A stretch of DNA of 64,000 nucleotides. Source: an uncultured Roseburia sp. (GTDB taxonomy: Bacteria > Bacillota > Clostridia > Lachnospirales > Lachnospiraceae). The notes beneath the pieces were generated by a model. It saw only the letters and a program-made list of their open reading frames with translations, had not been told where the DNA came from and searched no databases. The DNA is taken from NCBI GenBank assembly GCA_900542495.1, contig UQNW01000015.1:1-64000 (forward strand). Reading direction: 5' to 3'. Each line of letters opens with the position of its first letter. The stretch's first letter is position 1. The translations under genes were made by a program, and so were the position numbers. Positions 8,201 through 16,333 of this stretch are shown piece by piece.

Positions 8201-8734
8201 CATTATGTAAATTGCTGTAAAGAAAAAGGTATTTCAAATATCGAGGATGCGTTGGATAGAATGATCGTTTTAGACTATCTGATCGCAAATGAAGACAGAC
8301 ATTTGAATAATTTCGGAGTGGTACGGAATGCCAATACGTTGGATTACATTGGTCCGGCACCAATTTTTGACAGTGGAATGGCAATGTGGTTTGATAAGCC
8401 GACAACAATGGTAGGAGAAACGAACAGGTTAGTGTGCAAGCCGTTCAAGACAACACATGAGGAACAGCTCAAGCTGGTACAATCTTTTGACTGGCTTTCT
8501 ATGGAAAAATTAAATGGAATCGAAGAAGAATTCCAGGAATTAGTCTGTGGCTCTTTGTTCATTGATGAAGCAAGATGCGATGCACTTTGTAAGGCACTTT
8601 CGAAACGCAAAAAGGCTTTGGAGCAGATCATGAATACACAGCGGAAAATCTATGCTGCAAATGACTGTCAAAATGATGTCACTGAGAACATTGCTTACAG
8701 TGGTTCCGGCGGTTATAAGACGGGGGAGATGTGA
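8201..8734 (+). pseudogene. C-terminal fragment of a HipA-like kinase
   Basis: The open frame begins right after a TAA at 8198 and has no ribosome binding site. The first usable codons are TTG 8252 or ATG 8261, giving at most about 160 residues. The sequence DYLIANEDRHLNNFG is the catalytic loop of HipA-like Ser/Thr kinases, and PIFDSGMAMWF is the metal-binding Asp segment. The N-terminal half, including the nucleotide-binding part (HipA-like proteins are about 300-440 residues), is absent, and no antitoxin gene is adjacent. It is read as a truncated relic rather than a working toxin. A short protein from 8252 remains possible. Confidence 0.7.
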
Positions 8735-8754
8735 TAACGCATCTCTCCTTTTTT
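8722..8754 (+). terminator. Rho-independent terminator
   Basis: A GGGAGATG-type arm (8723-8730) pairs with CATCTCTCC (8740-8748) and is followed by a six-T run (8749-8754). It overlaps the stop of the HipA-like fragment, which suggests the 3' end of the ancestral gene is intact. Confidence 0.7.
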
Positions 8755-8845
8755 GCAGTTTATGTAAAAAAAACAACCATTTATGCCAAACTTCAATATG
8801 ACTACACATTTTATGCTACTCTTAGACTAACAAAAGTAGGAACCT

Positions 8846-9053
8846 GCGAAACTCATAGATAGAGTGGAATAAATTGTGAAGAATTGACAAAAGCTTGAGA
8901 AGACACTGGGGAGCGGTCGGCACTTAGAAGGCAGGAACAACTGTAAGTTGTGACTGGCTTCTTAGTACCGTTACCAGCGACACGTAGCGAGAGCGTGTCT
9001 TCGAAAATTTTGTTAATTCCTCACAATCTTCATAACTTGAATTGGAGTTTCGC
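8846..9053 (+). ncRNA. Structured ~208-nt non-coding element upstream of the GH3 gene
   Basis: The ends are inverted repeats GCGAAACTC (8846-8854) and GAGTTTCGC (9045-9053). Further inside, the strands keep pairing: ATTGTGAAGAATTGACAAAA (8873-8892) with 9004-9027, and GAAGACAC (8899-8906) with GTGTCTTC (8995-9002). The central part folds into two smaller hairpins: CTTAGAAGGCAG with CTGGCTTCTTAG around an ACAACT/AGTTGT core, and GACACG with CGTGTC. There is no credible ORF. It could be a MITE-like repeat, a 6S-like or other structured RNA, or a leader of the gene at 9089. I cannot match it to a known RNA family. Confidence 0.5.
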
Positions 9054-9088
9054 ATTATCTAGAAAACCGTATAAGAGGAGAATAAAAA

Positions 9089-11485
9089 ATGAGCTTAAAA
9101 TATGGGGAAATCATAAAGCAGATGTCTCTAGAAGAAAAAGCACTGATGATGTCCGGAAAAAATACATGGGAAACCGTAGATTTCGAGAAATACGGAATCC
9201 CTTCTATGGTAATGTCCGATGGACCTCACGGGCTTAGAAGACAGGCAGGAGCAGGAGACCACCTTGGATTAAACGGAAGTCTTCCGGCAACCTGTTTCCC
9301 GACAGCAGCAACCATTGCAAACAGCTGGGATGAAAAATTAGGTGAGGAGATCGGTGAAGCTCTTGCAGAAGAAGCAGTGACCATGGATGTCAACGTCATC
9401 TTAGGACCAGGTCTTAACATCAAGAGAAGCCCGCTGTGCGGACGTAACTTCGAATACTTTTCCGAAGATCCATACCATGCAGGTAAAATGGCAGCAGCTT
9501 ATGTAAAAGGTATTCAGAGCAAAGGAATCTCTGCATGTCCGAAACATTTTGCAGCAAACAGCCAGGAACTTCGCCGTATGGCAAGTGACTCTGTCGTAGA
9601 TGAGCGTACTTTCCGTGAGATCTACACAACCGGATTTGAGATTGCGATCAAAGAAGGAAAATCCAAATCTATCATGTCTTCTTATAATGAAATAAACGGT
9701 GTTTATGCAAATGAGAATCGTCACATGTTACAGGAAATTTTAGTCGATGAGTGGGGATTTGACGGCTATGTCGTATCAGACTGGGGCGGAAGCAATGATC
9801 ATGCACTCGGCGTGAAAAACGGAAGCCATCTTGAAATGCCTGGAACCGGAAAATCAGGTATGCGTGATATCGTGCGCGCGGTAGAAGATGGCACTTTGCC
9901 GGAAGAAGTATTAGACCAGCGTTTAGATGAACTGTTAAATGTCATTTTTGCAACACATCAGGCAACCGTTGACGGAAAAGGAAAACAGTTCGATATCGAA
10001 GGACATCATGCATTAGCAAGAAAAGCAGCAGAGGAAAGTGTTGTTTTACTGAAAAACAGCAATAACATTCTCCCATTAAAACCGGGAACAAAAGTAGCAG
10101 TGATCGGTGATTTCGCAAAAACACCTCGTTATCAGGGTGCCGGATCTTCTCTCGTTAACCCGACAAAGAAACCGGAAGCAATTTTGGACGTGATCGGAGA
10201 GAGTGGTCTTGTGATGACTGCTTACGAGCAGGGATACATCCGTAACCGCAAACCAAATGCAGCCCTTGCAAAATCCGCAGTTGAGGCAGCAAAGAAAGCA
10301 GATGTTGCTCTTGTTTTTGCAGGATTAGACGAGATCAGTGAGTCCGAAGGACTTGACCGCACCCATATGCATATGCCACAGGCACAAAATGAACTGATCG
10401 ACGAGATCACAGCAGTGAACTCAAACGTGATCGTCGTTCTTTCCGCAGGTTCTTCTATCGAGATGCCTTGGTTTGATTATGTAAAAGGAATCGTACACGG
10501 ATACTTAGGCGGTCAGGCTGGTGCCTCTGCGATCATGAACGTTCTTACTGGAAAAGTTTGTCCGTCCGGTAAATTGAACGAGACTTATCCATTACATTAT
10601 GAAGATACTCCGGCGTTCCATTACTACCCAAGCAAAGAGCGCAGCAGTGAGTACCGCGAAGCACTTTATGTCGGATACCGTTATTACACAACCGTCGGCA
10701 AAAAAGTACGTTTCCCATTTGGATATGGATTAAGCTATACAACATTTGCATACAGCAATCTTTCGATTGATAAAGACGGCGTGACCTTCACAATCAAAAA
10801 TACCGGAGGGGTAGAAGGAACAGAGGTTGCACAGCTTTATGTTGGAAAACAGTCTGAAACTATTTTCCGTCCGGTTCGTGAGCTGAAAGGTTTTGCGAGA
10901 GTGACACTTGCTCCGGGCGGGGAAAAGAGCGTACATATCGCATTTGACGACAAGACTTTCCGTTTCTATGATACAAGAACTAATACATGGGAAGTAGAAT
11001 CCGGCGAATATCAGATCATGGTAGGAACCAATGCAGATACAATGGTACTGGAAGGCACTTTGGAAGTGGCAGGAACAGTCATTGACGGCGGTTACAGCAA
11101 AGAGATTTTACCGGAATATTTCAGTGGTAAGATTGAAAAAGTAGACGACATCGAGTACCGTGAACTCTATGGAAGAGAGATCCCGGACGGAAGCTGGAGC
11201 GGCGAGATCCAGATGAACGATGCAGTCTGCCAGCTTTACTATGGAAAAGGAATTTTTGGAAAACTTTTCTACGGAGTGTTAAAGCTGTTATTAAAGATCA
11301 GCGAGTGGCAGGGCAAACCGAACTTAAATGTTCTGTTTAACTACAACATGCCAATCCGTGGATATGCGAAAATGACAGGTGGATTTGTCACAATGGAAAT
11401 GGCAAGAGCCCTCACAGAAATGGCAAACGGACACCGTATCAAAGGAACTGCGCATTTGATCAAGGCAGCAGTGAAAAGAGATTAG
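9089..11485 (+). CDS. Glycoside hydrolase family 3 beta-glucosidase
   Basis: A 798-residue cytoplasmic GH3 enzyme with no signal peptide. The N-terminal TIM barrel includes SDGPHGLR (about 43-50), KHFAANSQE (about 152-160) and the nucleophile Asp231 in GYVVSDWGGSND. The second alpha/beta domain runs from about 300 to 560 (VVLLKNSNNILPL; SIEMPWF), followed by a fibronectin-III-like domain (FPFGYGLSYTTFAYSNLSI, GTEVAQLYVG). About 110 extra residues after the Fn3 domain contain a hydrophobic patch (FGKLFYGVLKLLLKI) and are not part of the usual GH3 core. It hydrolyses terminal beta-glucosides, with exact specificity not visible. The ribosome binding site is AAGAGGAG. Confidence 0.92.
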   Translation: MSLKYGEIIKQMSLEEKALMMSGKNTWETVDFEKYGIPSMVMSDGPHGLRRQAGAGDHLGLNGSLPATCFPTAATIANSWDEKLGEEIGEALAEEAVTMDVNVILGPGLNIKRSPLCGRNFEYFSEDPYHAGKMAAAYVKGIQSKGISACPKHFAANSQELRRMASDSVVDERTFREIYTTGFEIAIKEGKSKSIMSSYNEINGVYANENRHMLQEILVDEWGFDGYVVSDWGGSNDHALGVKNGSHLEMPGTGKSGMRDIVRAVEDGTLPEEVLDQRLDELLNVIFATHQATVDGKGKQFDIEGHHALARKAAEESVVLLKNSNNILPLKPGTKVAVIGDFAKTPRYQGAGSSLVNPTKKPEAILDVIGESGLVMTAYEQGYIRNRKPNAALAKSAVEAAKKADVALVFAGLDEISESEGLDRTHMHMPQAQNELIDEITAVNSNVIVVLSAGSSIEMPWFDYVKGIVHGYLGGQAGASAIMNVLTGKVCPSGKLNETYPLHYEDTPAFHYYPSKERSSEYREALYVGYRYYTTVGKKVRFPFGYGLSYTTFAYSNLSIDKDGVTFTIKNTGGVEGTEVAQLYVGKQSETIFRPVRELKGFARVTLAPGGEKSVHIAFDDKTFRFYDTRTNTWEVESGEYQIMVGTNADTMVLEGTLEVAGTVIDGGYSKEILPEYFSGKIEKVDDIEYRELYGREIPDGSWSGEIQMNDAVCQLYYGKGIFGKLFYGVLKLLLKISEWQGKPNLNVLFNYNMPIRGYAKMTGGFVTMEMARALTEMANGHRIKGTAHLIKAAVKRD

Positions 11486-11517
11486 GTAATACATCATCAT
11501 ACTATATAGAACAGAAG

Positions 11518-11555
11518 GAATCCAATGAACCACAACATTGGGTTCTTTCTTTTTT
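11518..11555 (+). terminator. Rho-independent terminator of the GH3 gene
   Basis: A 10-bp stem GAATCCAATG/CATTGGGTTC (11518-11527 with 11536-11545), an 8-nt loop, then TTTCTTTTTT. The rest of the 346-bp gap to pstS holds a small GC hairpin (CGGGC/GCCCG near 11580-11590) and the Pho box. Confidence 0.85.
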
Positions 11556-11684
11556 GTGCACAGTATATAAGAGTGCCGGGCGAATGCCCGACAGTCCGGA
11601 AAATCTCTGATTTTTCATGATGATCGGAGTCATCGGATTCGTTTTCTTCCAGGTGCAGCGCAGGACAGAGGCAGATCAAAATGG

Positions 11685-11735
11685 TTTACCATCATTTTAC
11701 AGACGTTTTACAAAGGGAGATATTTAGATTTTACA
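11685..11735 (+). promoter_or_regulatory. Pho box and promoter of the pst operon
   Basis: TTTACC (11685), TTTACA (11696) and TTTACA (11707) are spaced exactly 11 bp apart, the phasing known for PhoP/PhoB-type direct repeats. Another TTTACA lies at 11730. A -10-like TATTTA (11721-11726) lies 8 nt after the third repeat. The site lies about 100 nt upstream of pstS. Binding by the response regulator at 18113 is an inference. Confidence 0.75.
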
Positions 11736-11831
11736 CGCTGCCTTTAAAGTAGTCATTGTCAACGAAAGACAAGAGACAAAAAATAAAGATGGGAAACGCA
11801 AGATCCCATAAAGATTTGGAGGAAAATCATA

Positions 11832-12785
11832 ATGAAAAAGAAAGTAATCAGTTTATTCGTAACAGGAATGTTAGCAGTCAGCATGATCGCAGGATGCGGT
11901 TCTGATAACACAGCAGCAGACGCAGGTACAACAGCAGATGCTACAACAGATGCAGCAGCAGATACTACAGCAGAGGAAGCACCAGCAGCAGACTTTGACG
12001 CAAGCGAATATATCAACGTATTATCCCGTGAGGACGGATCTGGTACAAGAGGTGCATTCATCGAGTTATTCGGAATCGAAGAGAAAGATGCAGACGGAAA
12101 TAAAGTAGACAACACAACAGAGGAAGCAATCATCACAAACAGCACATCCGTTATGCTTACATCCGTAGCAAGTGATGAATATGCAATCGGATATGTTTCC
12201 CTTGGTTCTTTAGATGATACTGTAAAAGCAGTCAGCATTGACGGAGCAGAAGCTTCTGTAGAAAACATCAAAAATGGTACATACACAATCGCAAGACCAT
12301 TCAACATTGCAACAAAAGGTGAAGTAAGTGATGTTGCACAGGATTTCATCAACTACATCATGAGTGCAGAAGGTCAGGCAGTAATCACAGAAGCAGGATA
12401 CATCGGATCTGATGATGCAGCAGCTTTTGAATCAAACGGAGCAACCGGTAAAGTTACAGTCAGCGGTTCTTCTTCCGTTACACCGGTCATGGAAAAATTA
12501 AAAGAAGCTTACACAGCCGTAAACTCCGGTGCAGAGATCGAGATTCAGGAAAGTGATTCCACAACAGGTATGACAGACGCAGCAGCAGGTACCAGTGATA
12601 TCGGTATGGCTTCCCGTGAATTAAAAGATTCTGAGACAGAGCAGGGACTTACCGCTACAACAATCGCTATGGACGGTATCGCAGTTATCGTAAACTTAGA
12701 CAACCCAACAGCAAACCTTACATCTGATCAGGTAAAAGGAGCTTATGTTGGTGAGATCACAAGCTGGGATGAACTTGCAAAATAA
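11832..12785 (+). CDS. pstS: Phosphate-binding lipoprotein PstS, halves in swapped order
   Basis: A 317-residue periplasmic-type phosphate receptor anchored by a lipobox (SMIAGC, Cys22). An Ala/Thr/Asp-rich linker (about 25-55) follows. The normal PstS order is reversed. The part usually found in the C-terminal half comes first (SREDGSGTRGAF at 65-76, IGYVSLGSLDD about 119-129, SAEGQAV about 178-184). The usual N-terminal part comes second (GKVTVSGSSSVTPVMEKL at 206-223, DIGMASREL 256-264, DGIAVIVN 281-288). Phosphate-binding loops from both halves are present, so binding should be kept. First gene of pstSCAB-phoU, under the Pho box. Confidence 0.9.
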   Translation: MKKKVISLFVTGMLAVSMIAGCGSDNTAADAGTTADATTDAAADTTAEEAPAADFDASEYINVLSREDGSGTRGAFIELFGIEEKDADGNKVDNTTEEAIITNSTSVMLTSVASDEYAIGYVSLGSLDDTVKAVSIDGAEASVENIKNGTYTIARPFNIATKGEVSDVAQDFINYIMSAEGQAVITEAGYIGSDDAAAFESNGATGKVTVSGSSSVTPVMEKLKEAYTAVNSGAEIEIQESDSTTGMTDAAAGTSDIGMASRELKDSETEQGLTATTIAMDGIAVIVNLDNPTANLTSDQVKGAYVGEITSWDELAK

Positions 12786-12817
12786 GTAATAGAAAAAGCT
12801 GACATGAAATGAAAAGT

Positions 12818-12847
12818 GACCGGATGGAAAATTCCTCCGGTCTTTTT
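12818..12847 (+). terminator. Intra-operon terminator between pstS and pstC
   Basis: GACCGGA (12818-12824) pairs with TCCGGTC (12836-12842), with an inner GGAA/TTCC, followed by five T. It is probably a partial terminator that lets pstS be expressed above the permease genes. Confidence 0.75.
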
Positions 12848-12871
12848 CGAAAATTTGGAGAACATAACTAT

Positions 12872-13729
12872 ATGAATATCAATAAATTAAAAGAAATTGT
12901 AATGAAATATGTATTTCTGTTTACAGCGATCATTTCCATTGTGGCAGTTGTACTGATCTGTGTGTTCCTGTTTGCAAACGGTGTTCCGGCAATGAAAGAG
13001 ATTGGATTTGCCAATTTCTTAGGCGGAACAAAGTGGAAACCGGGAAATGACCTGTACGGAATCTTCCCGATGATCCTCGGAAGTATCTATGTAACAGGCG
13101 GAGCATTGATCATCGGTGTCCCGATCGGAATACTGATGTCGATTTTCATGGCACGTTTCTGCCCGGAAAAATTACATAAAATATTAAAACCGATCGTAGA
13201 CTTACTGGCAGGTATTCCGTCTATTGTTTACGGTTTCTTCGGACTCGTTGTTATGGTGCCATTTGTGAGAGAACATTTCAAAGGAAATGGTCAGAGTATC
13301 TTAACCGCAGCATTATTACTTGGAATTATGATACTGCCAACTATTATAAGTGTTGCAGAGTCATCTATCCGTGCCGTGGAAGAAAGCTACTACGAAGGTG
13401 CGCTTGCACTCGGTGCAACACATGAAAGAAGTGTGTTCACGGTCGTTGTTCCGGCTGCAAAATCCGGTGTGTTTGCAGCAATCGTACTTGGCGTAGGCCG
13501 TGCACTTGGTGAGACTATGGCGGTTATGATGGTTGTCGGAAACCAGGCGAGAGTGCCGGACAGCATTTTCAAAGGCGTGCGTACGTTAACGACCAATATC
13601 GTACTGGAAATGGGATATGCGACAGACCTTCACAGGGAAGCACTGATCGCAACAGGTGTTGTACTGTTTGTCTTTATCCTGATCATCAACGTGTCGTTTT
13701 CCATTTTAAAGAGAAAAGGAAAGGAGTAA
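12872..13729 (+). CDS. pstC: Phosphate ABC transporter permease PstC
   Basis: A 285-residue membrane protein with about six membrane segments. It has a BPD_transp_1 domain and the EAA-type loop around EGALALGATHERSVFTVVVP. The start at 12872 is chosen because it follows a GGAG (11-nt spacing) and lies after the terminator hairpin; the ORF extends to 12809 but the extra 21 residues overlap that hairpin. It forms the channel with PstA. It ends 6 nt before pstA, whose ribosome binding site overlaps the end of this gene. Confidence 0.92.
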   Translation: MNINKLKEIVMKYVFLFTAIISIVAVVLICVFLFANGVPAMKEIGFANFLGGTKWKPGNDLYGIFPMILGSIYVTGGALIIGVPIGILMSIFMARFCPEKLHKILKPIVDLLAGIPSIVYGFFGLVVMVPFVREHFKGNGQSILTAALLLGIMILPTIISVAESSIRAVEESYYEGALALGATHERSVFTVVVPAAKSGVFAAIVLGVGRALGETMAVMMVVGNQARVPDSIFKGVRTLTTNIVLEMGYATDLHREALIATGVVLFVFILIINVSFSILKRKGKE

Positions 13730-13735
13730 GGCAGT

Positions 13736-14617
13736 ATGGAAAAAAATATCACTCCGATCAATCGGTTATCCTGGAAAGACAAAATGAAATCATACACAAA
13801 ACATCCGGGTTCCTTTGTATTAATGCTTCTGGTGTTACTGTCCGCAGTGATCACGGTAACGGTGCTGGTTTATCTGGTGGGCTACATTTTGATCCACGGC
13901 GTTCCGTATTTAAGACCGAGCCTGTTTTCCCTGACTTACAATTCGGATAACGCCTCTATGATGCCGGCGATCATCAACACCGTGACAATGGTATTACTGG
14001 CGTTGCTGTTTTCGGTTCCATTTGGTATCGGAGCTGCAATCTACTTAGTTGAATATGCAAAAAAAGGAAATAAATTAGTGGAGCTTGTGCGTATCACAGC
14101 AGAGACACTGACCGGAATCCCGTCTATTATCTATGGTCTGTTCGGTATGCTGTTTTTCGTAACAGCATTACACTGGGGCTATTCCATGTTAGCAGGTGCC
14201 GCAACACTCGCGATCATGGTACTTCCTGTCATTATGAGAACGACAGAGGAAGCACTTTTATGTGTACCGGATATGTACCGCGAGGGAAGCTTCGGACTTG
14301 GTGCAGGAAAACTCCGGACTATTTTTAAAATCGTGCTTCCGACCGCAATCCCGGGAATCTTATCCGGTGTCATCCTCGCAATCGGACGTATCGTAGGCGA
14401 GACAGCAGCACTGATCTACACAGCCGGAACAGTTGCAGAAGTGGCAGGCGTTATGGATTCCGGACGAACACTTGCAATCCATATGTATTCGCTGTCAAGA
14501 GAGGGACTTCACACAAATGAGGCATATGCAACAGCGGTCGTTCTTCTGGTAGTTGTATTGCTGATCAATGGTTTGTCTTCCCTGATCGCAAGAAAATTAG
14601 AAGCTGCTACGAAGTAG
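13736..14617 (+). CDS. pstA: Phosphate ABC transporter permease PstA
   Basis: A 293-residue inner-membrane permease, partner of PstC. An N-terminal membrane segment (about 25-50) is followed by a BPD_transp_1 domain. The PstA hallmarks are LTGIPSIIYGLFGMLFF and the EAA-type loop REGSFGLGAGKLRTIFKIVLP. It is preceded by AAGGAG. The terminal AARKLEAATK-like tail is short, as usual. Co-transcribed with pstC and pstB. Confidence 0.93.
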   Translation: MEKNITPINRLSWKDKMKSYTKHPGSFVLMLLVLLSAVITVTVLVYLVGYILIHGVPYLRPSLFSLTYNSDNASMMPAIINTVTMVLLALLFSVPFGIGAAIYLVEYAKKGNKLVELVRITAETLTGIPSIIYGLFGMLFFVTALHWGYSMLAGAATLAIMVLPVIMRTTEEALLCVPDMYREGSFGLGAGKLRTIFKIVLPTAIPGILSGVILAIGRIVGETAALIYTAGTVAEVAGVMDSGRTLAIHMYSLSREGLHTNEAYATAVVLLVVVLLINGLSSLIARKLEAATK

Positions 14618-14709
14618 GCATATAACAAAATCAATCAATGACGTATTGGAAATATATAAGAGCAAAGATACACAGTGATTTAAAATAGAAGTTAAAACGA
14701 GGAAACGAA

Positions 14710-15462
14710 ATGAGCGAAAAATTTAAAATTACAAACCTTGATCTATATTACGGTGATTTTCATGCCTTAAAAGATATCAATATGAGTATCGAGGCAAATG
14801 AGATCACAGCTTTCATCGGACCTTCCGGCTGCGGAAAATCCACTTTTTTAAAAAGCTTAAACAGAATGAATGATCTCGTGGAAGGCTGCAAGATCACAGG
14901 AAATGTCCTGTTAGACGGCGAAGACATCTACAAAGGCATGGATGTCAACCTTTTAAGAAAAAGAGTCGGCATGGTATTCCAGAAACCAAACCCATTCCCA
15001 ATGAGCATTTATGACAATATCGCATACGGACCAAGAACCCACGGAATCCGTTCCAAAGCAAAACTTGATGAGATCGTGGAAAAATCCCTGCGTGATGCGG
15101 CAATCTGGGATGAGGTAAAAGACCGTCTGAAAAAAAGTGCACTCGGTATGTCCGGCGGACAGCAGCAGCGTTTATGCATCGCGAGGGCATTGGCAGTAGA
15201 ACCGGAAGTCATCTTAATGGACGAACCGACTTCTGCACTCGATCCAATATCAACATCCAAGATCGAGGATCTTGTCATTGAACTGAAAAAACAGTACACC
15301 ATCGTCATGGTCACACACAATATGCAGCAGGCTGTGCGTGTTTCCGATAAAACCGTATTCTTCTTATTAGGAGAGGTGATCGAGGCTGGTGAGACAGAAA
15401 AATTATTCTCAATACCACAGGATAAACGTACCGAGGACTATATCACAGGACGTTTCGGTTGA
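14710..15462 (+). CDS. pstB: Phosphate ABC transporter ATP-binding protein PstB
   Basis: A 250-residue ABC ATPase that powers phosphate uptake. Walker A GPSGCGKST is at residues 37-45, the signature LGMSGGQQQR near 146-155, Walker B VILMDEPTSALDP near 170, and the switch histidine in MVTHNMQQA. The PstB-specific MSIYDNIAYGPR segment is present. A 92-nt gap from pstA carries a GAGG-type site before the ATG. Confidence 0.95.
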   Translation: MSEKFKITNLDLYYGDFHALKDINMSIEANEITAFIGPSGCGKSTFLKSLNRMNDLVEGCKITGNVLLDGEDIYKGMDVNLLRKRVGMVFQKPNPFPMSIYDNIAYGPRTHGIRSKAKLDEIVEKSLRDAAIWDEVKDRLKKSALGMSGGQQQRLCIARALAVEPEVILMDEPTSALDPISTSKIEDLVIELKKQYTIVMVTHNMQQAVRVSDKTVFFLLGEVIEAGETEKLFSIPQDKRTEDYITGRFG

Positions 15463-15486
15463 CATAAATAAAAAGGAGAGAATGAT

Positions 15487-16149
15487 ATGAGAAATCGATT
15501 TGACAGACAGTTATTAGAATTAAATAATGAATTGATCCAGATGGGAAGCCTGATTGAGCAGGCGATCGAGATGGGGATATCCGCACTGGTAAAGCAGGAT
15601 GTAGAGAAAGCAGAGCAGGCGATCAAATTTGACGTGGAAGTAGATGAACAGGAAAAGACGATCGAATCTCTCTGCATGAAATTATTATTGCAGCAGCAGC
15701 CGGTCGCAAAAGATCTGCGGCTGATCTCGGCAGCACTGAAAATGATCACTGATATGGAGCGAATCGGCGATCATGCAGCAGATATTTCAGAGATGACCAT
15801 TTTAATGGCAGATTCCGATTATGAGAAAAGTGCGATCAACATGGATGTCATCAAGGATATGGCAAAGGAAACAACCGATATGGTCATCAAGAGCGTGGAT
15901 GCTTTTGTAAACAAAGACTTAGATCTGGCACACTGGGTCATCAACCGGGATGATGTTGTGGATGATCTGTTTGATAATTTCAAAAAAGAACTGATCCAGA
16001 AGATCAATGAAAACGTAAAAAACGGTGAGATGGCAACCGATATGCTCATGGTTGCAAAATATTTTGAGCGAATCGGCGACCATGCAACGAACATCGCTGA
16101 ATGGGTGATCTATTCTATCACCGGAAAGCATGAAGACGAGGAAAATTAA
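15487..16149 (+). CDS. phoU: Phosphate uptake regulator PhoU
   Basis: A 220-residue all-helical protein of two PhoU repeats. Each repeat has the metal-binding motif ERIGDHA (MERIGDHAADI about residue 93 and FERIGDHATNIAE about residue 196). It links the Pst transporter to PhoR-type kinase signalling and lowers uptake when phosphate is plentiful. It is the last gene of the pst operon, closed by the hairpin at 16161. AAAGGAGAG precedes the ATG. Confidence 0.95.
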   Translation: MRNRFDRQLLELNNELIQMGSLIEQAIEMGISALVKQDVEKAEQAIKFDVEVDEQEKTIESLCMKLLLQQQPVAKDLRLISAALKMITDMERIGDHAADISEMTILMADSDYEKSAINMDVIKDMAKETTDMVIKSVDAFVNKDLDLAHWVINRDDVVDDLFDNFKKELIQKINENVKNGEMATDMLMVAKYFERIGDHATNIAEWVIYSITGKHEDEEN

Positions 16150-16160
16150 TTTTTACATCT

Positions 16161-16187
16161 GAATTTCCCCCCATAAGGGGGAAATTC
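16161..16187 (+). terminator. Terminator of the pst operon
   Basis: A perfect 11-bp stem GAATTTCCCCC/GGGGGAAATTC with a CATAA loop, 12 nt after phoU. The T-run is poor, but the position between phoU and the next Pho box fits termination. Confidence 0.7.
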
Positions 16188-16194
16188 CTGATAT

Positions 16195-16246
16195 TTTACA
16201 CGGATTTTACATAAAGCCAACATAACATTTACATACTCTTTATAAT
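16195..16246 (+). promoter_or_regulatory. Second Pho box and promoter, upstream of the Na/Pi cotransporter gene
   Basis: TTTACA at 16195, 16206 and 16228, with a degenerate CCAACA at 16217, gives four units at exactly 11-bp phasing. TATAAT (16241-16246) lies 7 nt after the last repeat. The layout is the same as at 11685, which supports shared control. Confidence 0.8.
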
Positions 16247-16333
16247 ATAAAAATTAAATTGAACCAGTCTGCGTAGCATGCAGCGTGGATTCAGTGATAC
16301 TTATTGGTTAAAATTCATGTAAGGGAGAAAAAA

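Noticed and set aside
8846..9053. Group II intron or insertion sequence
   Set aside because: No reverse transcriptase or transposase gene and no domain V sequence; only inverted ends and hairpins are seen.
8950..9237. 95-codon frame upstream of and overlapping the GH3 gene
   Set aside because: It crosses the structured element and the GH3 start in another frame; no motif and no ribosome binding site.
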